64,000 nt of DNA from Paenibacillus sp. MAEPY2. Lineage in GTDB: Bacteria; Bacillota; Bacilli; Paenibacillales; Paenibacillaceae. The notes under the pieces are model-generated. The model was not told where the DNA came from, did no database searches, and saw only the letters and a program-made list of their open reading frames with translations. Shown here piece by piece: positions 8,904 through 17,526 of this stretch (positions are counted from its first letter, which is position 1; every line of letters begins with the position of its first letter). The position numbers and the translations under genes are program-made. Where the stretch lies: assembly GCF_000499205.1 (NCBI RefSeq), contig NZ_AWUK01000037.1:62001-126000 (forward strand). The letters run 5' to 3'.

Positions 8904-9644
8904 ATGAACGCAACAGAACAACTGGCTGCCTGGATTAAGGAAAGTTCGAACATTGTTTTTTTCGGAGGGGCCGGAACTTCAACGGAAAGCGGGATTCCCG
9001 ACTTCCGCTCTGCCGCTGGCTTGTACCAGACAGAGCAGCATTCACCCTATCCACCGGAAGAGCTGCTGAGCAGACGTTTCTTCGACCAGCATGCTGATAT
9101 TTTTTATGATTTTTATCGAGGCAAAATGCTTCACCCCGATGCGGTGCCCAACGGCTGCCACCGACTTCTCGCCAGATTAGAGCAGGAAGGAAGACTTCAG
9201 GCGGTCATAACGCAGAATATCGACGGGTTGCACCAGAAAGCTGGCAGCAGCAATGTCCTGGAGCTTCATGGTTCAATCCATCGAAACGCTTGTATGGATT
9301 GCAAGAGGTTCTACGCGCTGGATGACATTATTACAGCCAAAGATACGGTTCCTCGTTGTCATGCGTGCGGTGCCGTAATCAAGCCCGATGTCGTGTTATA
9401 TGAAGAGGAACTGGATCAGACGATATTATATCGTTCGGTAGACGCTCTGTCTGCAGCAGATTTGTTGCTAGTAGGTGGAACTTCACTTACCGTGTATCCT
9501 GCGGCACAATTGATTACGTATTTTCAGGGAAAACATACAGTCTTGCTTAACGCTACACCTACGGCTTACGACCGCCGAGCTGATTTGCTGATTACTGATC
9601 CTATTGGTGAGGTAATGAATAGGGTAGACCAGCTTCTTGGTTAA
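8904..9644 (+). CDS. cobB: NAD-dependent protein deacylase (sirtuin)
   Basis: This sirtuin removes acetyl or other acyl groups from protein lysines using NAD+. The 246-residue product has the NAD-binding motifs GAGTSTESGIPDFRS and TQNIDGLHQKAG, the catalytic histidine in ELHGSIH, two zinc pairs (CMDC and CHAC) and GGTSLTVYPA. The start follows AAAGGAGGAGAG. It begins 22 bases after the HAD gene, so the two are probably co-transcribed. Likely targets such as acetyl-CoA synthetase are not nearby. Confidence 0.93.
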   Translation: MNATEQLAAWIKESSNIVFFGGAGTSTESGIPDFRSAAGLYQTEQHSPYPPEELLSRRFFDQHADIFYDFYRGKMLHPDAVPNGCHRLLARLEQEGRLQAVITQNIDGLHQKAGSSNVLELHGSIHRNACMDCKRFYALDDIITAKDTVPRCHACGAVIKPDVVLYEEELDQTILYRSVDALSAADLLLVGGTSLTVYPAAQLITYFQGKHTVLLNATPTAYDRRADLLITDPIGEVMNRVDQLLG

Positions 9645-9730
9645 GTAAGTCAACATTGTCCGAATAACCGCATTCTCCGGCATACGGACCGGGTACGAGA
9701 GGCGGAACCTGGGGAAAGAAGGGATTCATG

Positions 9731-10738
9731 ATGGTCTACGTAGCCAGCGATGCACGCTACGAAACAATGAAATACAACCGCGTTGGACGTTCAGGTTTGA
9801 AACTGCCAGCGATTTCACTTGGGTTATGGCATAATTTTGGTGGCATTAATAATGCGGAGAACGGCCGTAATATGATTACCCGTTCGTTTGATCTGGGCAT
9901 TACGCATTTTGACCTTGCCAACAATTATGGTCCGCCGGCAGGTTCGGCTGAGCAGTTATTCGGTCAGGTATTGGCACAGGATCTGAAGCCATATCGAGAT
10001 GAACTCGTCATCTCCACCAAGGCCGGGTACTATATGTGGCCTGGACCTTATGGTGAATGGGGTTCTCGTAAAAACCTTGTTTCCAGTCTCAATCAGAGCT
10101 TGAAGCGCATGGGTCTTGATTACGTAGACATCTTTTATTCTCATCGTTATGATCCCGAAACACCTCTGGAAGAAACGATGATAGCGCTGGACCATATTGT
10201 TCGTTCCGGCAAAGCACTGTATGTCGGCATTTCCAATTATCCTGCAGAGCAGACAAAGCAAGCGGCCGAGATTCTCAAAGGCTTGGGTACCCCTCTGTTG
10301 ATTCATCAACCTAAATATTCGATGCTGGATCGCTGGATTGAGGATGGGCTGCAGGATGTACTTCATGAGAACGGAACGGGCAGTATTGCATTCTGTCCAT
10401 TAGCGCAGGGGGTTCTTACGAACAAATACCTGAATGGTATCCCGGAAGATTCACGTGCCAAGGGACCATCTGTATTCCTGAATGAGAACAATATCTCGCC
10501 AGAGACATTGCGCAAAGTACGTGCTCTAAACCAGATTGCAGCATCTCGTGGTCAGAGTCTGGCTCAATTTGCACTTGCTTGGGTATTACGTGATGGCAAG
10601 GTAACTTCTGCACTGATTGGTGCCAGTCGTCCTTCGCAGATTGAAGAGAATGTGGCTGCACTCAGTCAGTTGGAATTCTCCACAGAGGAATTAGAGCGTA
10701 TTGAATCGATTCTTCGTCCCGAACCGGATCATAAATAA
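9731..10738 (+). CDS. Aldo/keto reductase (YghZ/Gpr-like)
   Basis: This is an NADPH-dependent oxidoreductase of the AKR fold. The N-terminus (MVYVASDARYETMKYNRVGR) and the stretch LPAISLGLWHNFGG closely follow E. coli YghZ (L-glyceraldehyde-3-phosphate reductase). The conserved Asp and Tyr lie in HFDLANNYGPP, the Lys in VISTKAGY and the His in YSHRYDP. Two adjacent ATGs (9728, 9731) compete; I prefer 9731, which is better spaced from AAGAAGGG. The natural substrate may be another aldehyde or methylglyoxal-like compound. Confidence 0.85.
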   Translation: MVYVASDARYETMKYNRVGRSGLKLPAISLGLWHNFGGINNAENGRNMITRSFDLGITHFDLANNYGPPAGSAEQLFGQVLAQDLKPYRDELVISTKAGYYMWPGPYGEWGSRKNLVSSLNQSLKRMGLDYVDIFYSHRYDPETPLEETMIALDHIVRSGKALYVGISNYPAEQTKQAAEILKGLGTPLLIHQPKYSMLDRWIEDGLQDVLHENGTGSIAFCPLAQGVLTNKYLNGIPEDSRAKGPSVFLNENNISPETLRKVRALNQIAASRGQSLAQFALAWVLRDGKVTSALIGASRPSQIEENVAALSQLEFSTEELERIESILRPEPDHK

Positions 10739-10743
10739 AGTTC

Positions 10744-10785
10744 AAAAGGTGCATCTTAGCCATAATGGCGGGATGTACCTTTTTT
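10744..10785. terminator. Bidirectional terminator
   Basis: An imperfect stem (AAAAGGTGCATC / GATGTACCTTTTTT, with an inner GCC/GGC) lies between the convergent aldo-keto reductase and AraC genes. T runs occur on both strands. Confidence 0.75.
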
Positions 10786-10844
10786 ATCATTACTTTTCTA
10801 TATGTATGCAAGATGCAAGAAAGCATCCTTTTCGGTATAAAGAA

Positions 10845-11810
10845 TCATCGATTGTTAGGCGGTGCTTGGCGTGTCCCTTGCGTCTGCGGCCTCTTAAAAA
10901 TGTTCTCCCTGTACAGGCTGGGGGCTTCACCGTGGAATCGTTTGAACTGTTTGGAGAAATACAGCGCATCTGGCAGCCCTACAGAGGCAGATACCTGTTC
11001 AATGGACAGATCAGGACGTTCCCGCAGCAGCTGGCGCGATTTGTCGATCCGCAGTTTGAGCAAGTATGTGACTGGGGATAGTCCGGTTTCCTGTTTGAAT
11101 ATGCGGGACAGGTACGCACGATTATAGCCAAGACTTGATGACATTTGCTCAATCGAGACAGGGTAGGCATATTGGGTAGACATATATTGAATCATCTGTT
11201 TTACCGTTCGACGTATTGAAGATTCACCTGGTATTAAGGTTTGGCCTTGAAAAAGGTGATTTTGTGCTTCGGCTAGAATCATATATAACGTACCCAGTGA
11301 TGTAAAATGAGAGCTTTCTTTCCGCTCGGCAAAAGCCATCTGCATGACAGATAACCAATCCGAAATTCCACAAGATGGTCCGGCATGAAAGACGGATTTC
11401 TCAGGACGGAATCCTGCTTCCTCTGCATGCTTCGCAGCTTGGCTGCCAGTAAAGGCCATCCACCGGTATTGCCAGGGTTGACGTGCATGGGATTGGTAGC
11501 TCACAAGCTGCCCCGGATGAATGAGGAAACAATCTCCTGCGGATAGCTCGTAGGTATGCAGTTCAGTACGGAACGTACCGGACCCTTTTTCTACATAGTG
11601 CAACAGATAATAATCGTATAGCTTTGGTCCAAGGGCGTGACCGGGGAGGGTTTGGCTTGCACCTGCAAAGAGGACATGCAATGCCCCTTTTTCATAATAG
11701 ACAGGATTGGAGGCAACTGAGTAGCTGAGTGCCCCGCTTTTACCCGAGGGCTCCGGCGTGGTGCGTTCGGCTGGTGAACCCGTTACATCTTCCATACGTT
11801 GTTCAGTCAT
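10845..11810 (-). CDS. AraC-family transcriptional regulator next to gal genes
   Basis: This 321-residue regulator has an N-terminal cupin-like sensing domain (GSGTFRTELHTYELSAGDCF) and a C-terminal double helix-turn-helix (SLGYNRAYLSRIFKQETGLS and SVGLPDALYFSKQFKRFHG). I chose the ATG at 11810, which has an AAGGAAAGGA box; a longer in-frame start at 11885 lacks one. A TATAAT-like -10 lies at 11845-11850. It diverges from galK-galE-galT, so it may control galactose use. That link is from position only. Confidence 0.85.
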   Translation of the reverse strand: MTEQRMEDVTGSPAERTTPEPSGKSGALSYSVASNPVYYEKGALHVLFAGASQTLPGHALGPKLYDYYLLHYVEKGSGTFRTELHTYELSAGDCFLIHPGQLVSYQSHARQPWQYRWMAFTGSQAAKHAEEAGFRPEKSVFHAGPSCGISDWLSVMQMAFAERKESSHFTSLGTLYMILAEAQNHLFQGQTLIPGESSIRRTVKQMIQYMSTQYAYPVSIEQMSSSLGYNRAYLSRIFKQETGLSPVTYLLKLRIDKSRQLLRERPDLSIEQVSASVGLPDALYFSKQFKRFHGEAPSLYRENIFKRPQTQGTRQAPPNNR

Positions 11811-11894
11811 GATGACATTCCTTTCCTTCCTTGATGTTCCATTCATTATACGTCGAAAGGTCACATTTATCCATATGGAACACACATGGTTTCA

Positions 11895-11923
11895 TTTCAA
11901 GGTGGACCGCCTTCTTGTATAAT
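11895..11923 (+). promoter_or_regulatory. Promoter of galKET
   Basis: TTTCAA, 17 bases, TATAAT, ending 43 bases upstream of the galK ATG in the region shared with the divergent AraC gene. Confidence 0.6.
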
Positions 11924-11966
11924 AACATTAAGAAAACCAACAACATTGAGATGGGGTGCAGCAGCA

Positions 11967-13148
11967 ATGAACATAAATGAATTGAAACAAAAGTTTATTG
12001 ACAAGTACGGAGAGAGTGGAGCGGACATCCGTGTATTCCATGCCCCTGGGCGGGTGAATCTGATAGGTGAGCACATTGACTATAACGGTGGATACGTGCT
12101 TCCGGCAGCGCTTGAATTCGGTACCACATTGATTATCCGCGAGCGTGAGGACAACAAGTTGCAGTTGGCTTCCACCAATATGCCCTATGAAGGAACGCTG
12201 GATACGTCCTCCATTGGCAAGGAGAAAACAGGGGAATGGACGGATTATCCGGTCGGCGTCATGGTTGAACTTCAAGGCAAAGGCGTGAAAGTAACCAAAG
12301 GTTATGACTTCCTCTACCATGGAGAAATTCCGAATGGCGCCGGACTTTCCTCTTCCGCATCGCTGGAGGTTCTCACCGGGTATGCCATCCAGTCCCTCGA
12401 AGGTGTAAAGGATATTGATACGGTTCAGCTGGCGCTTCTGTCCCAAAAGGCGGAGAACGAATTCGTCGGTGTTAACTGCGGCATCATGGATCAGTTTGCT
12501 GTAGCCAATGGCGCAGAGGATCATGCGATCTTGCTGATGTGTGACACCCTTGAATATGAAAAAGTTCCATTCCGTACCGGCGCCTACAAGCTGGTCATTG
12601 GTAACACGAACAAACGCCGCGGTTTGGTGGACTCGGCTTACAATGAACGTCGCTCCCAATGCGAGCAGGCACTTGCCATTTTGAAAGAACAGCTGCCTGC
12701 GCTGAACTACCTGGCGCAACTTACACCAGAACAGTTCATCACACTGCAGGATCATATCAAGGATGAGAAGGTAAGACAGCGTGCCCAGCACGTGGTGGAA
12801 GAGAATGCACGTGTACTTGCATCGGTGGCTGCACTCCGTGATAACGATCTCGAAACCTTTGGCAAGCTGATGAATGCTTCTCACGAATCGCTTCGTTATC
12901 TCTATGAAGTGAGCTGCGAAGAGCTGGACGTGATGGTAGAGGAAGCACAACGGATTCCTGGAACTCTTGGTGCGCGTATGACCGGAGCCGGATTCGGCGG
13001 ATGTACGGTATCCCTTGTCCATGAGGATGATGTGGAGCGTTTTGTAACTGAAGTTGGAGCAGCCTATGTAGCACGCACCAGCCTCAAAGGCGAGTTCTAT
13101 GTATGCGGAGTGGGCGACGGCGTTAAAGAATTGAAGGAGGCGAAGTAA
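11967..13148 (+). CDS. galK: Galactokinase
   Basis: GalK phosphorylates alpha-D-galactose to galactose-1-phosphate, the first committed Leloir step. The 393-residue product has the substrate signature GRVNLIGEHIDYNGGYVLPA (~25-44), the GHMP ATP motif PNGAGLSSSASLEV and the C-terminal GARMTGAGFGGC. The ATG at 11967 is preceded by a GAGATGGGG box; the frame opens earlier at 11886 without one. galE starts one base after its stop, so translation is probably coupled. Confidence 0.97.
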   Translation: MNINELKQKFIDKYGESGADIRVFHAPGRVNLIGEHIDYNGGYVLPAALEFGTTLIIREREDNKLQLASTNMPYEGTLDTSSIGKEKTGEWTDYPVGVMVELQGKGVKVTKGYDFLYHGEIPNGAGLSSSASLEVLTGYAIQSLEGVKDIDTVQLALLSQKAENEFVGVNCGIMDQFAVANGAEDHAILLMCDTLEYEKVPFRTGAYKLVIGNTNKRRGLVDSAYNERRSQCEQALAILKEQLPALNYLAQLTPEQFITLQDHIKDEKVRQRAQHVVEENARVLASVAALRDNDLETFGKLMNASHESLRYLYEVSCEELDVMVEEAQRIPGTLGARMTGAGFGGCTVSLVHEDDVERFVTEVGAAYVARTSLKGEFYVCGVGDGVKELKEAK

Positions 13149-13149
13149 G

Positions 13150-14139
13150 ATGGCGATTTTGGTGACAGGTGGAGCAGGATATATTGGTTCTCATACGGTA
13201 GCGGCTTTGTTGGAGCGTGGCGAAGAGGTTGTCGTTCTGGATAACTTGCAGACAGGGCATCGTGAAGCTCTGCTGGGTGGGAAATTATATGAAGGAGATC
13301 TGCGTGACAAGGAACTTCTAGCGAAGCTGTTCGCTGAGAATTCCATCGATGCAGTCATTCACTTTGCAGCCAATTCATTAGTTGGCGAGAGCATGAAAGA
13401 TCCTGTGAAATACTACGACAACAATGTGTTTGGCACATTGTGTCTGCTGGAAGCGATGAATGCAGCGAATGTACGTCGCATCGTCTTCTCCTCTACAGCT
13501 GCTACTTACGGCGAGCCGGAGAAAGTGCCGATTGAAGAGAGCGACCGCACAGAGCCTACGAACGTATACGGTGAAACCAAGCTCATGATGGAGCGCATGA
13601 TGTCCTGGTTCGACAAAGTACAGGAAATCAAATACGTATCCCTGCGTTACTTCAATGCAGCCGGAGCCCATGACAGTGGCAAAATTGGTGAAGATCATCA
13701 GCCAGAGAGTCATCTCATTCCTCTCGTGCTGCAAACGGCTTTAAAACAACGTCCTCACATCGCCGTGTTTGGTGACGACTACGCGACTGAAGACGGAACC
13801 TGTGTACGTGATTACATCCACGTAAGTGATCTGGCGGACGCGCATCTGCGGGCCGTAGACTATCTCCGTAAAGGCGAGAACAGCAACGTGTTCAACTTGG
13901 GTAACGGTCAAGGCTTCTCAGTTAAACAGGTTATTGAAACGGCTAAGAAAGTGACCGGTCTGGACATTCCGGTTGTTCAGGAGCCACGTCGTGCGGGTGA
14001 TCCGGCTGTACTGGTGGCATCGTCTGCCAAAGCTAGATCCGTACTGGGCTGGAACCCGAAATGGACGAATCTTGAAGATGTCATTCAAAGTGCATGGAGC
14101 TGGCACCAGTCTCATCCTGAAGGCTACGGAAAAAACTAG
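13150..14139 (+). CDS. galE: UDP-glucose 4-epimerase
   Basis: GalE interconverts UDP-galactose and UDP-glucose with tightly bound NAD+. The 329-residue SDR protein shows the Rossmann motif GGAGYIGSHT at the N-terminus, the catalytic Ser/Thr region SSTAATYG and the YGETK (YxxxK) pair at ~147-151. It abuts galK and is followed 15 bases later by galT, so all three Leloir genes form one operon. An AAGGAGGCG box at the end of galK serves as its ribosome site. Confidence 0.97.
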   Translation: MAILVTGGAGYIGSHTVAALLERGEEVVVLDNLQTGHREALLGGKLYEGDLRDKELLAKLFAENSIDAVIHFAANSLVGESMKDPVKYYDNNVFGTLCLLEAMNAANVRRIVFSSTAATYGEPEKVPIEESDRTEPTNVYGETKLMMERMMSWFDKVQEIKYVSLRYFNAAGAHDSGKIGEDHQPESHLIPLVLQTALKQRPHIAVFGDDYATEDGTCVRDYIHVSDLADAHLRAVDYLRKGENSNVFNLGNGQGFSVKQVIETAKKVTGLDIPVVQEPRRAGDPAVLVASSAKARSVLGWNPKWTNLEDVIQSAWSWHQSHPEGYGKN

Positions 14140-14154
14140 GAGGCGAATATTGAT

Positions 14155-15753
14155 ATGTCACAGACTCATATTGCAGCAGGTGCCACAGAGCGGACCCCGG
14201 AGCAGCAGGAAGCACTGCATGCCATTGAACGTCTGGTAGCATTTTCCTTGCAGAACAAACTGATTGAAGAAGCGGATCGGGATTACAGTCGTAATCTGCT
14301 GCTGGAGCAGTTCGGGTTCTCTGAGCCGTATGCCGGAGTATTAAACGAGACGGTGTTGGATGGACCACAACCGTTGCTGGATACACTGATTGACTATGGA
14401 TTTGAAATTGGACTTATACCCGAAAATACGGACACGTACCGTGATTTGCTCGATGCCAAAATTATGGGTCAATTAATGGCCCGTCCATCCGAGGTGGTGC
14501 GCGCATTCCGCCATACGGAGCAGACCGAAGGCATTGAGGCGGCTACTTCCCAATTCTATGAGCTATCGATTCATTCCAACTACATTCGGATGGACCGCAT
14601 CTCCAAAAATGTGTACTGGACACAGGATACAGCTTATGGCGATATGGAGATTACAATTAACCTGTCCAAGCCGGAGAAAAGCCCAAAGGAAATCGCGATG
14701 GCAAAGCTGCTTCCGCCTCCGGTGTATCCAAAGTGCCAGCTCTGTCGTGAAAATGTGGGCTATGCCGGTCGGGTCAACCACCCGGCTCGTCAAAACCTGC
14801 GTGTCATTCCATTGGAATTAAACGGCGAACCTTGGTTCTTCCAGTACTCGCCATATGTGTACTACAACGAGCACTGCATTATTTTCCATCATGATCATGT
14901 GCCGATGAAATTGACTAAGGATACGCTGCGCAGGCTGCTGGCCTTCGTGGGAGAATACCCTCATTACTTTATCGGTTCCAATGCCGATCTGCCCATCGTT
15001 GGCGGCTCCATTCTGACCCATGACCATTTCCAGGGTGGACGTCATACCTTTGCCATTCAAAATGCGAAGCCAGAGGCGGTATTTAGCCATCCAGGTTCGC
15101 CGGGACTTACGCTTAGTCTTGTGAAATGGCCAATGTCCGTACTGCGACTGGCTTCACATGATCCGGCTGAGCTGCTCGAAGCGGGCAATGCCGTTTATGA
15201 AGCCTGGAAGGTTTACAGTGATTCTACTGTAGAGATCGTGGCATTCAGTGAGGTTGACGGAGAGCAGATTCCGCACAACACAGTTACTCCGATCGTTCGC
15301 CGCAGTGCAGACGGTGGATATGAGATGGACCTTGTACTGCGGAACAATCGCACAAATGATGAACATCCCGAAGGGATTTTCCACCCGCACCGCGAGATGC
15401 ATCATCTGAAGAAGGAGAATATTGGACTCATCGAAGTGATGGGGCTTGCCATCCTGCCAGGTCGTTTGAAAGAAGAGCTGGACAGCATCGCGGATATTCT
15501 CGCTGGGGATATCAAGCTTGCCGAGGCAGCCAAAGCTTCCGAACATGTATTGAACAAGCATCTGGGCTGGGCAGAAGAACTGATGGAACGTTTCGGTCCC
15601 AACCTGAACAAGGAACAAGCCGTTACGCTTGTACAACAGGAAGTAGGTTTGAAATTCGCCGAAATTCTGGAGCATGCAGGTGTCTACAAATACGATGAGT
15701 CAGGGCGTCAGGCCTTCCGTCGTTTCGTGGCCAGCATGGGATACACTGAATAA
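14155..15753 (+). CDS. galT: UDP-glucose--hexose-1-phosphate uridylyltransferase (GalT2 type)
   Basis: GalT transfers UMP between UDP-glucose and galactose-1-phosphate. The 532-residue length and sequence fit the Firmicute GalT family, which is longer than and distinct from E. coli GalT. Visible blocks are LLPPPVYPKCQLCRENVGYA, the HHDHVPMKL region and GSILTHDHFQGGRHTF, which carries the histidines expected at the active site. A GGAGGCG box lies before the ATG. A terminator follows at 15771. Confidence 0.95.
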   Translation: MSQTHIAAGATERTPEQQEALHAIERLVAFSLQNKLIEEADRDYSRNLLLEQFGFSEPYAGVLNETVLDGPQPLLDTLIDYGFEIGLIPENTDTYRDLLDAKIMGQLMARPSEVVRAFRHTEQTEGIEAATSQFYELSIHSNYIRMDRISKNVYWTQDTAYGDMEITINLSKPEKSPKEIAMAKLLPPPVYPKCQLCRENVGYAGRVNHPARQNLRVIPLELNGEPWFFQYSPYVYYNEHCIIFHHDHVPMKLTKDTLRRLLAFVGEYPHYFIGSNADLPIVGGSILTHDHFQGGRHTFAIQNAKPEAVFSHPGSPGLTLSLVKWPMSVLRLASHDPAELLEAGNAVYEAWKVYSDSTVEIVAFSEVDGEQIPHNTVTPIVRRSADGGYEMDLVLRNNRTNDEHPEGIFHPHREMHHLKKENIGLIEVMGLAILPGRLKEELDSIADILAGDIKLAEAAKASEHVLNKHLGWAEELMERFGPNLNKEQAVTLVQQEVGLKFAEILEHAGVYKYDESGRQAFRRFVASMGYTE

Positions 15754-15770
15754 CAACAGGTATAACCAGA

Positions 15771-15801
15771 AACACCAGCTCATACAAGGGCTGGTGTTTT
15801 G
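15771..15801 (+). terminator. Terminator of galKET
   Basis: AACACCAGC / GCTGGTGTT stem with a 10-base loop (TCATACAAGG), followed by TTTGATTTG, 17 bases after the galT stop. Confidence 0.85.
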
Positions 15802-15913
15802 ATTTGTTTGACTTGTGAAAATGGAAGAATACTTCTTTTCAATGCACACATGTATAATGTTAGAAGAAAAGTCATTGATACTCCTTATTATGAGAAGAAA
15901 AGGGGATACGAAA

Positions 15914-16006
15914 ATGGAAAAAAAGGCTTTGAATTTACCATTGGTAGCCGATGCAGAGGAACTGCCAGCGAAATGTTCCGTGCACACTTGCAAATCAACG
16001 GGTTGA
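15914..16006 (+). CDS. Orphan 30-residue two-cysteine peptide
   Basis: This short ORF was found by eye between the gal terminator and the alcohol dehydrogenase. It has an AAAGGGGAT box about 7 bases before its ATG and a TATAAT at 15853-15858, though no convincing -35. The product starts MEKKALNLPLVADAEELPAK, an acidic/hydrophobic leader-like half, and ends with a small Cys/Ser/Thr-rich tail, CSVHTCKSTG (Cys 21 and 26). That layout is reminiscent of a modified-peptide precursor or a signalling peptide. No modifying enzyme, transporter or immunity gene is adjacent, and I do not recognise a family. Expression is unproven. Confidence 0.45.
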   Translation: MEKKALNLPLVADAEELPAKCSVHTCKSTG

Positions 16007-16028
16007 TATAAAGTGAGTGGCTATCGAT

Positions 16029-16057
16029 TTGTTTTTGTACAATTGGGGTACTATAAT
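16029..16057 (+). promoter_or_regulatory. Promoter of the iron alcohol dehydrogenase
   Basis: TTGTTT, 17 bases, TATAAT, 46 bases before the ATG at 16103. The dehydrogenase therefore need not be co-transcribed with the small peptide gene upstream. Confidence 0.6.
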
Positions 16058-16102
16058 GGGAGTTGCACTAAAATATGAATCTCCATTGGAGGCGACATAG
16101 AT

Positions 16103-17266
16103 ATGAGATCTTTTCAATTTTATAATCCAACCCGATTGATTTTCGGTAAAGGTCAGCTGGAAGCACTGAAAACCGAAGTACCGAAATACGGCAAACGGGT
16201 TCTGCTTGTATATGGTGGCGGCAGTATCAAACGCAGCGGTTTGTACGATCAAGTGATCGGACTGCTCAAGGAAGTTGGAGCTGAAGTTACGGAGTTGGCT
16301 GGTGTGGAACCGAACCCGCGTCTTTCGACTGTTCACCAAGGTGTAGACCTCTGCAAAACGAACAACATCGACCTGATCCTCGCTGTAGGCGGCGGCAGTG
16401 TGCTGGATTGTGCCAAGGCAATTGCCGTAGGTGCCAAGTATGATGGCGACATGTGGGACTTTGCTCAGCGCAAAGCCGTTGCACAGGATGCTCTTCCACT
16501 CGGTACCGTGCTCACAATGGCTGCAACCGGTTCGGAAATGAACTCCGGTTCGGTTATTACGAATCAGGATACACAGGAGAAATTGGGCTGGGGCAGTGCA
16601 TATTCGTTCCCTGCGTTCTCGATCCTTGATCCGGTAAATACATATACCGTTCCTCTGGACCAAACGGTTTATGGCATGGTGGATATGATGTCCCACGTAC
16701 TGGAGCATTACTTCCACCTGGATGCCAACACACCGGTTCAGCTCGGATTCTGTGAGACAATTCTGCGGACAGTTATGGATGCAGCACCTCGTCTGGTTGA
16801 AGACCTGGAGAACTATGAACTGCGTGAAACGATTCTGTACTGCGGAACGATGGCATTGAACGGCGTACTGAACATGGGTCTCGCTGGTGACTGGGCTACT
16901 CACAATATCGAACACGCGGTATCCGCAGTATATGATATCCCACATGGCGGAGGATTGGCGATTCTGTTCCCGCATTGGATGAAGCATAATGTGGACGTAA
17001 ATGTGGATCGTTTCAAACGTCTGGCGATCAATGTGTTCGAAGTTAACCCTGAAGGTAAATCGGACAAACAGATTGCTGAAGAAGGCATCGAAGCGTTAAG
17101 CAAATTCTGGACATCCATTGGTGCACCTAACCGTCTGGCTGATTATGATATCGATGACAGCCAAATCGAAGTTATGGCTGATAAAGCTATGCTCTTCGGC
17201 CCATTTGGTAACTTCAAAAAATTGCAACGTGAAGATGTTGTATCCATCTACAAGGCTTCTCTGTAA
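16103..17266 (+). CDS. Iron-containing alcohol dehydrogenase (YugJ/butanol dehydrogenase-like)
   Basis: This 387-residue member of the group III (Fe) alcohol dehydrogenases probably reduces aldehydes to alcohols with NAD(P)H. The N-terminus (RSFQFYNPTRLIFGKGQ) matches YugJ/BdhA-type enzymes. GGGSVLDCAKAIA is the nucleotide-binding motif and GTVLTMAATGSEMN is conserved. The metal ligands lie in MMSHVLEHYFH and IPHGGGLAILFPHWM. A GGAGGCG box precedes the ATG. It is monocistronic, with its own promoter and terminator. The physiological substrate cannot be read from sequence. Confidence 0.92.
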   Translation: MRSFQFYNPTRLIFGKGQLEALKTEVPKYGKRVLLVYGGGSIKRSGLYDQVIGLLKEVGAEVTELAGVEPNPRLSTVHQGVDLCKTNNIDLILAVGGGSVLDCAKAIAVGAKYDGDMWDFAQRKAVAQDALPLGTVLTMAATGSEMNSGSVITNQDTQEKLGWGSAYSFPAFSILDPVNTYTVPLDQTVYGMVDMMSHVLEHYFHLDANTPVQLGFCETILRTVMDAAPRLVEDLENYELRETILYCGTMALNGVLNMGLAGDWATHNIEHAVSAVYDIPHGGGLAILFPHWMKHNVDVNVDRFKRLAINVFEVNPEGKSDKQIAEEGIEALSKFWTSIGAPNRLADYDIDDSQIEVMADKAMLFGPFGNFKKLQREDVVSIYKASL

Positions 17267-17300
17267 AAACAAAACATGAAGGCACAGCAATGTGTTCTGG

Positions 17301-17337
17301 AACCGCAAGTCTCCTTTAACGGAGATTTGCGGTTTTT
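17301..17337 (+). terminator. Terminator of the alcohol dehydrogenase gene
   Basis: AACCGCAAGTCTCC / GGAGATTTGCGGTT stem with a 6-base loop, then TTTTTT. Confidence 0.9.
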
Positions 17338-17437
17338 TGATGTGAATAAGAGCAAATCTGAGAATGTTCCAGCTAGTGGGTCATATTGCAACGAAAATAA
17401 CCATTATCGGGTCTTGAATACAAATGAGGAAAGATTT

Positions 17438-17464
17438 TGAAACATCATGGCACCTTGCTACGTA
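17438..17464 (+). promoter_or_regulatory. Sigma-W-type (ECF) promoter of yuaF-floT
   Basis: TGAAAC, 17 bases, CGTA. This matches the B. subtilis sigma-W consensus (TGAAAC, about 16-17, CGTA) exactly in both boxes and lies 62 bases before the yuaF-like ATG. The homologous B. subtilis yuaF-floT operon is known to be under sigma-W control. Confidence 0.8.
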
Positions 17465-17526
17465 TTTATTTACATGAGGAATGCCCAGTTGGATGGAATT
17501 GCGGCAGAAGAGAGGAGGAACGGGGA

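Noticed and set aside
11928..13022. 364-codon minus-strand frame opposite galK
   Set aside because: Antisense to galK with no start signals; the translated sequence is Cys/His/Phe-rich noise.
15995..16987. 330-codon minus-strand frame opposite the iron alcohol dehydrogenase
   Set aside because: Antisense to a well-supported gene and overlapping its promoter; composition is not protein-like.
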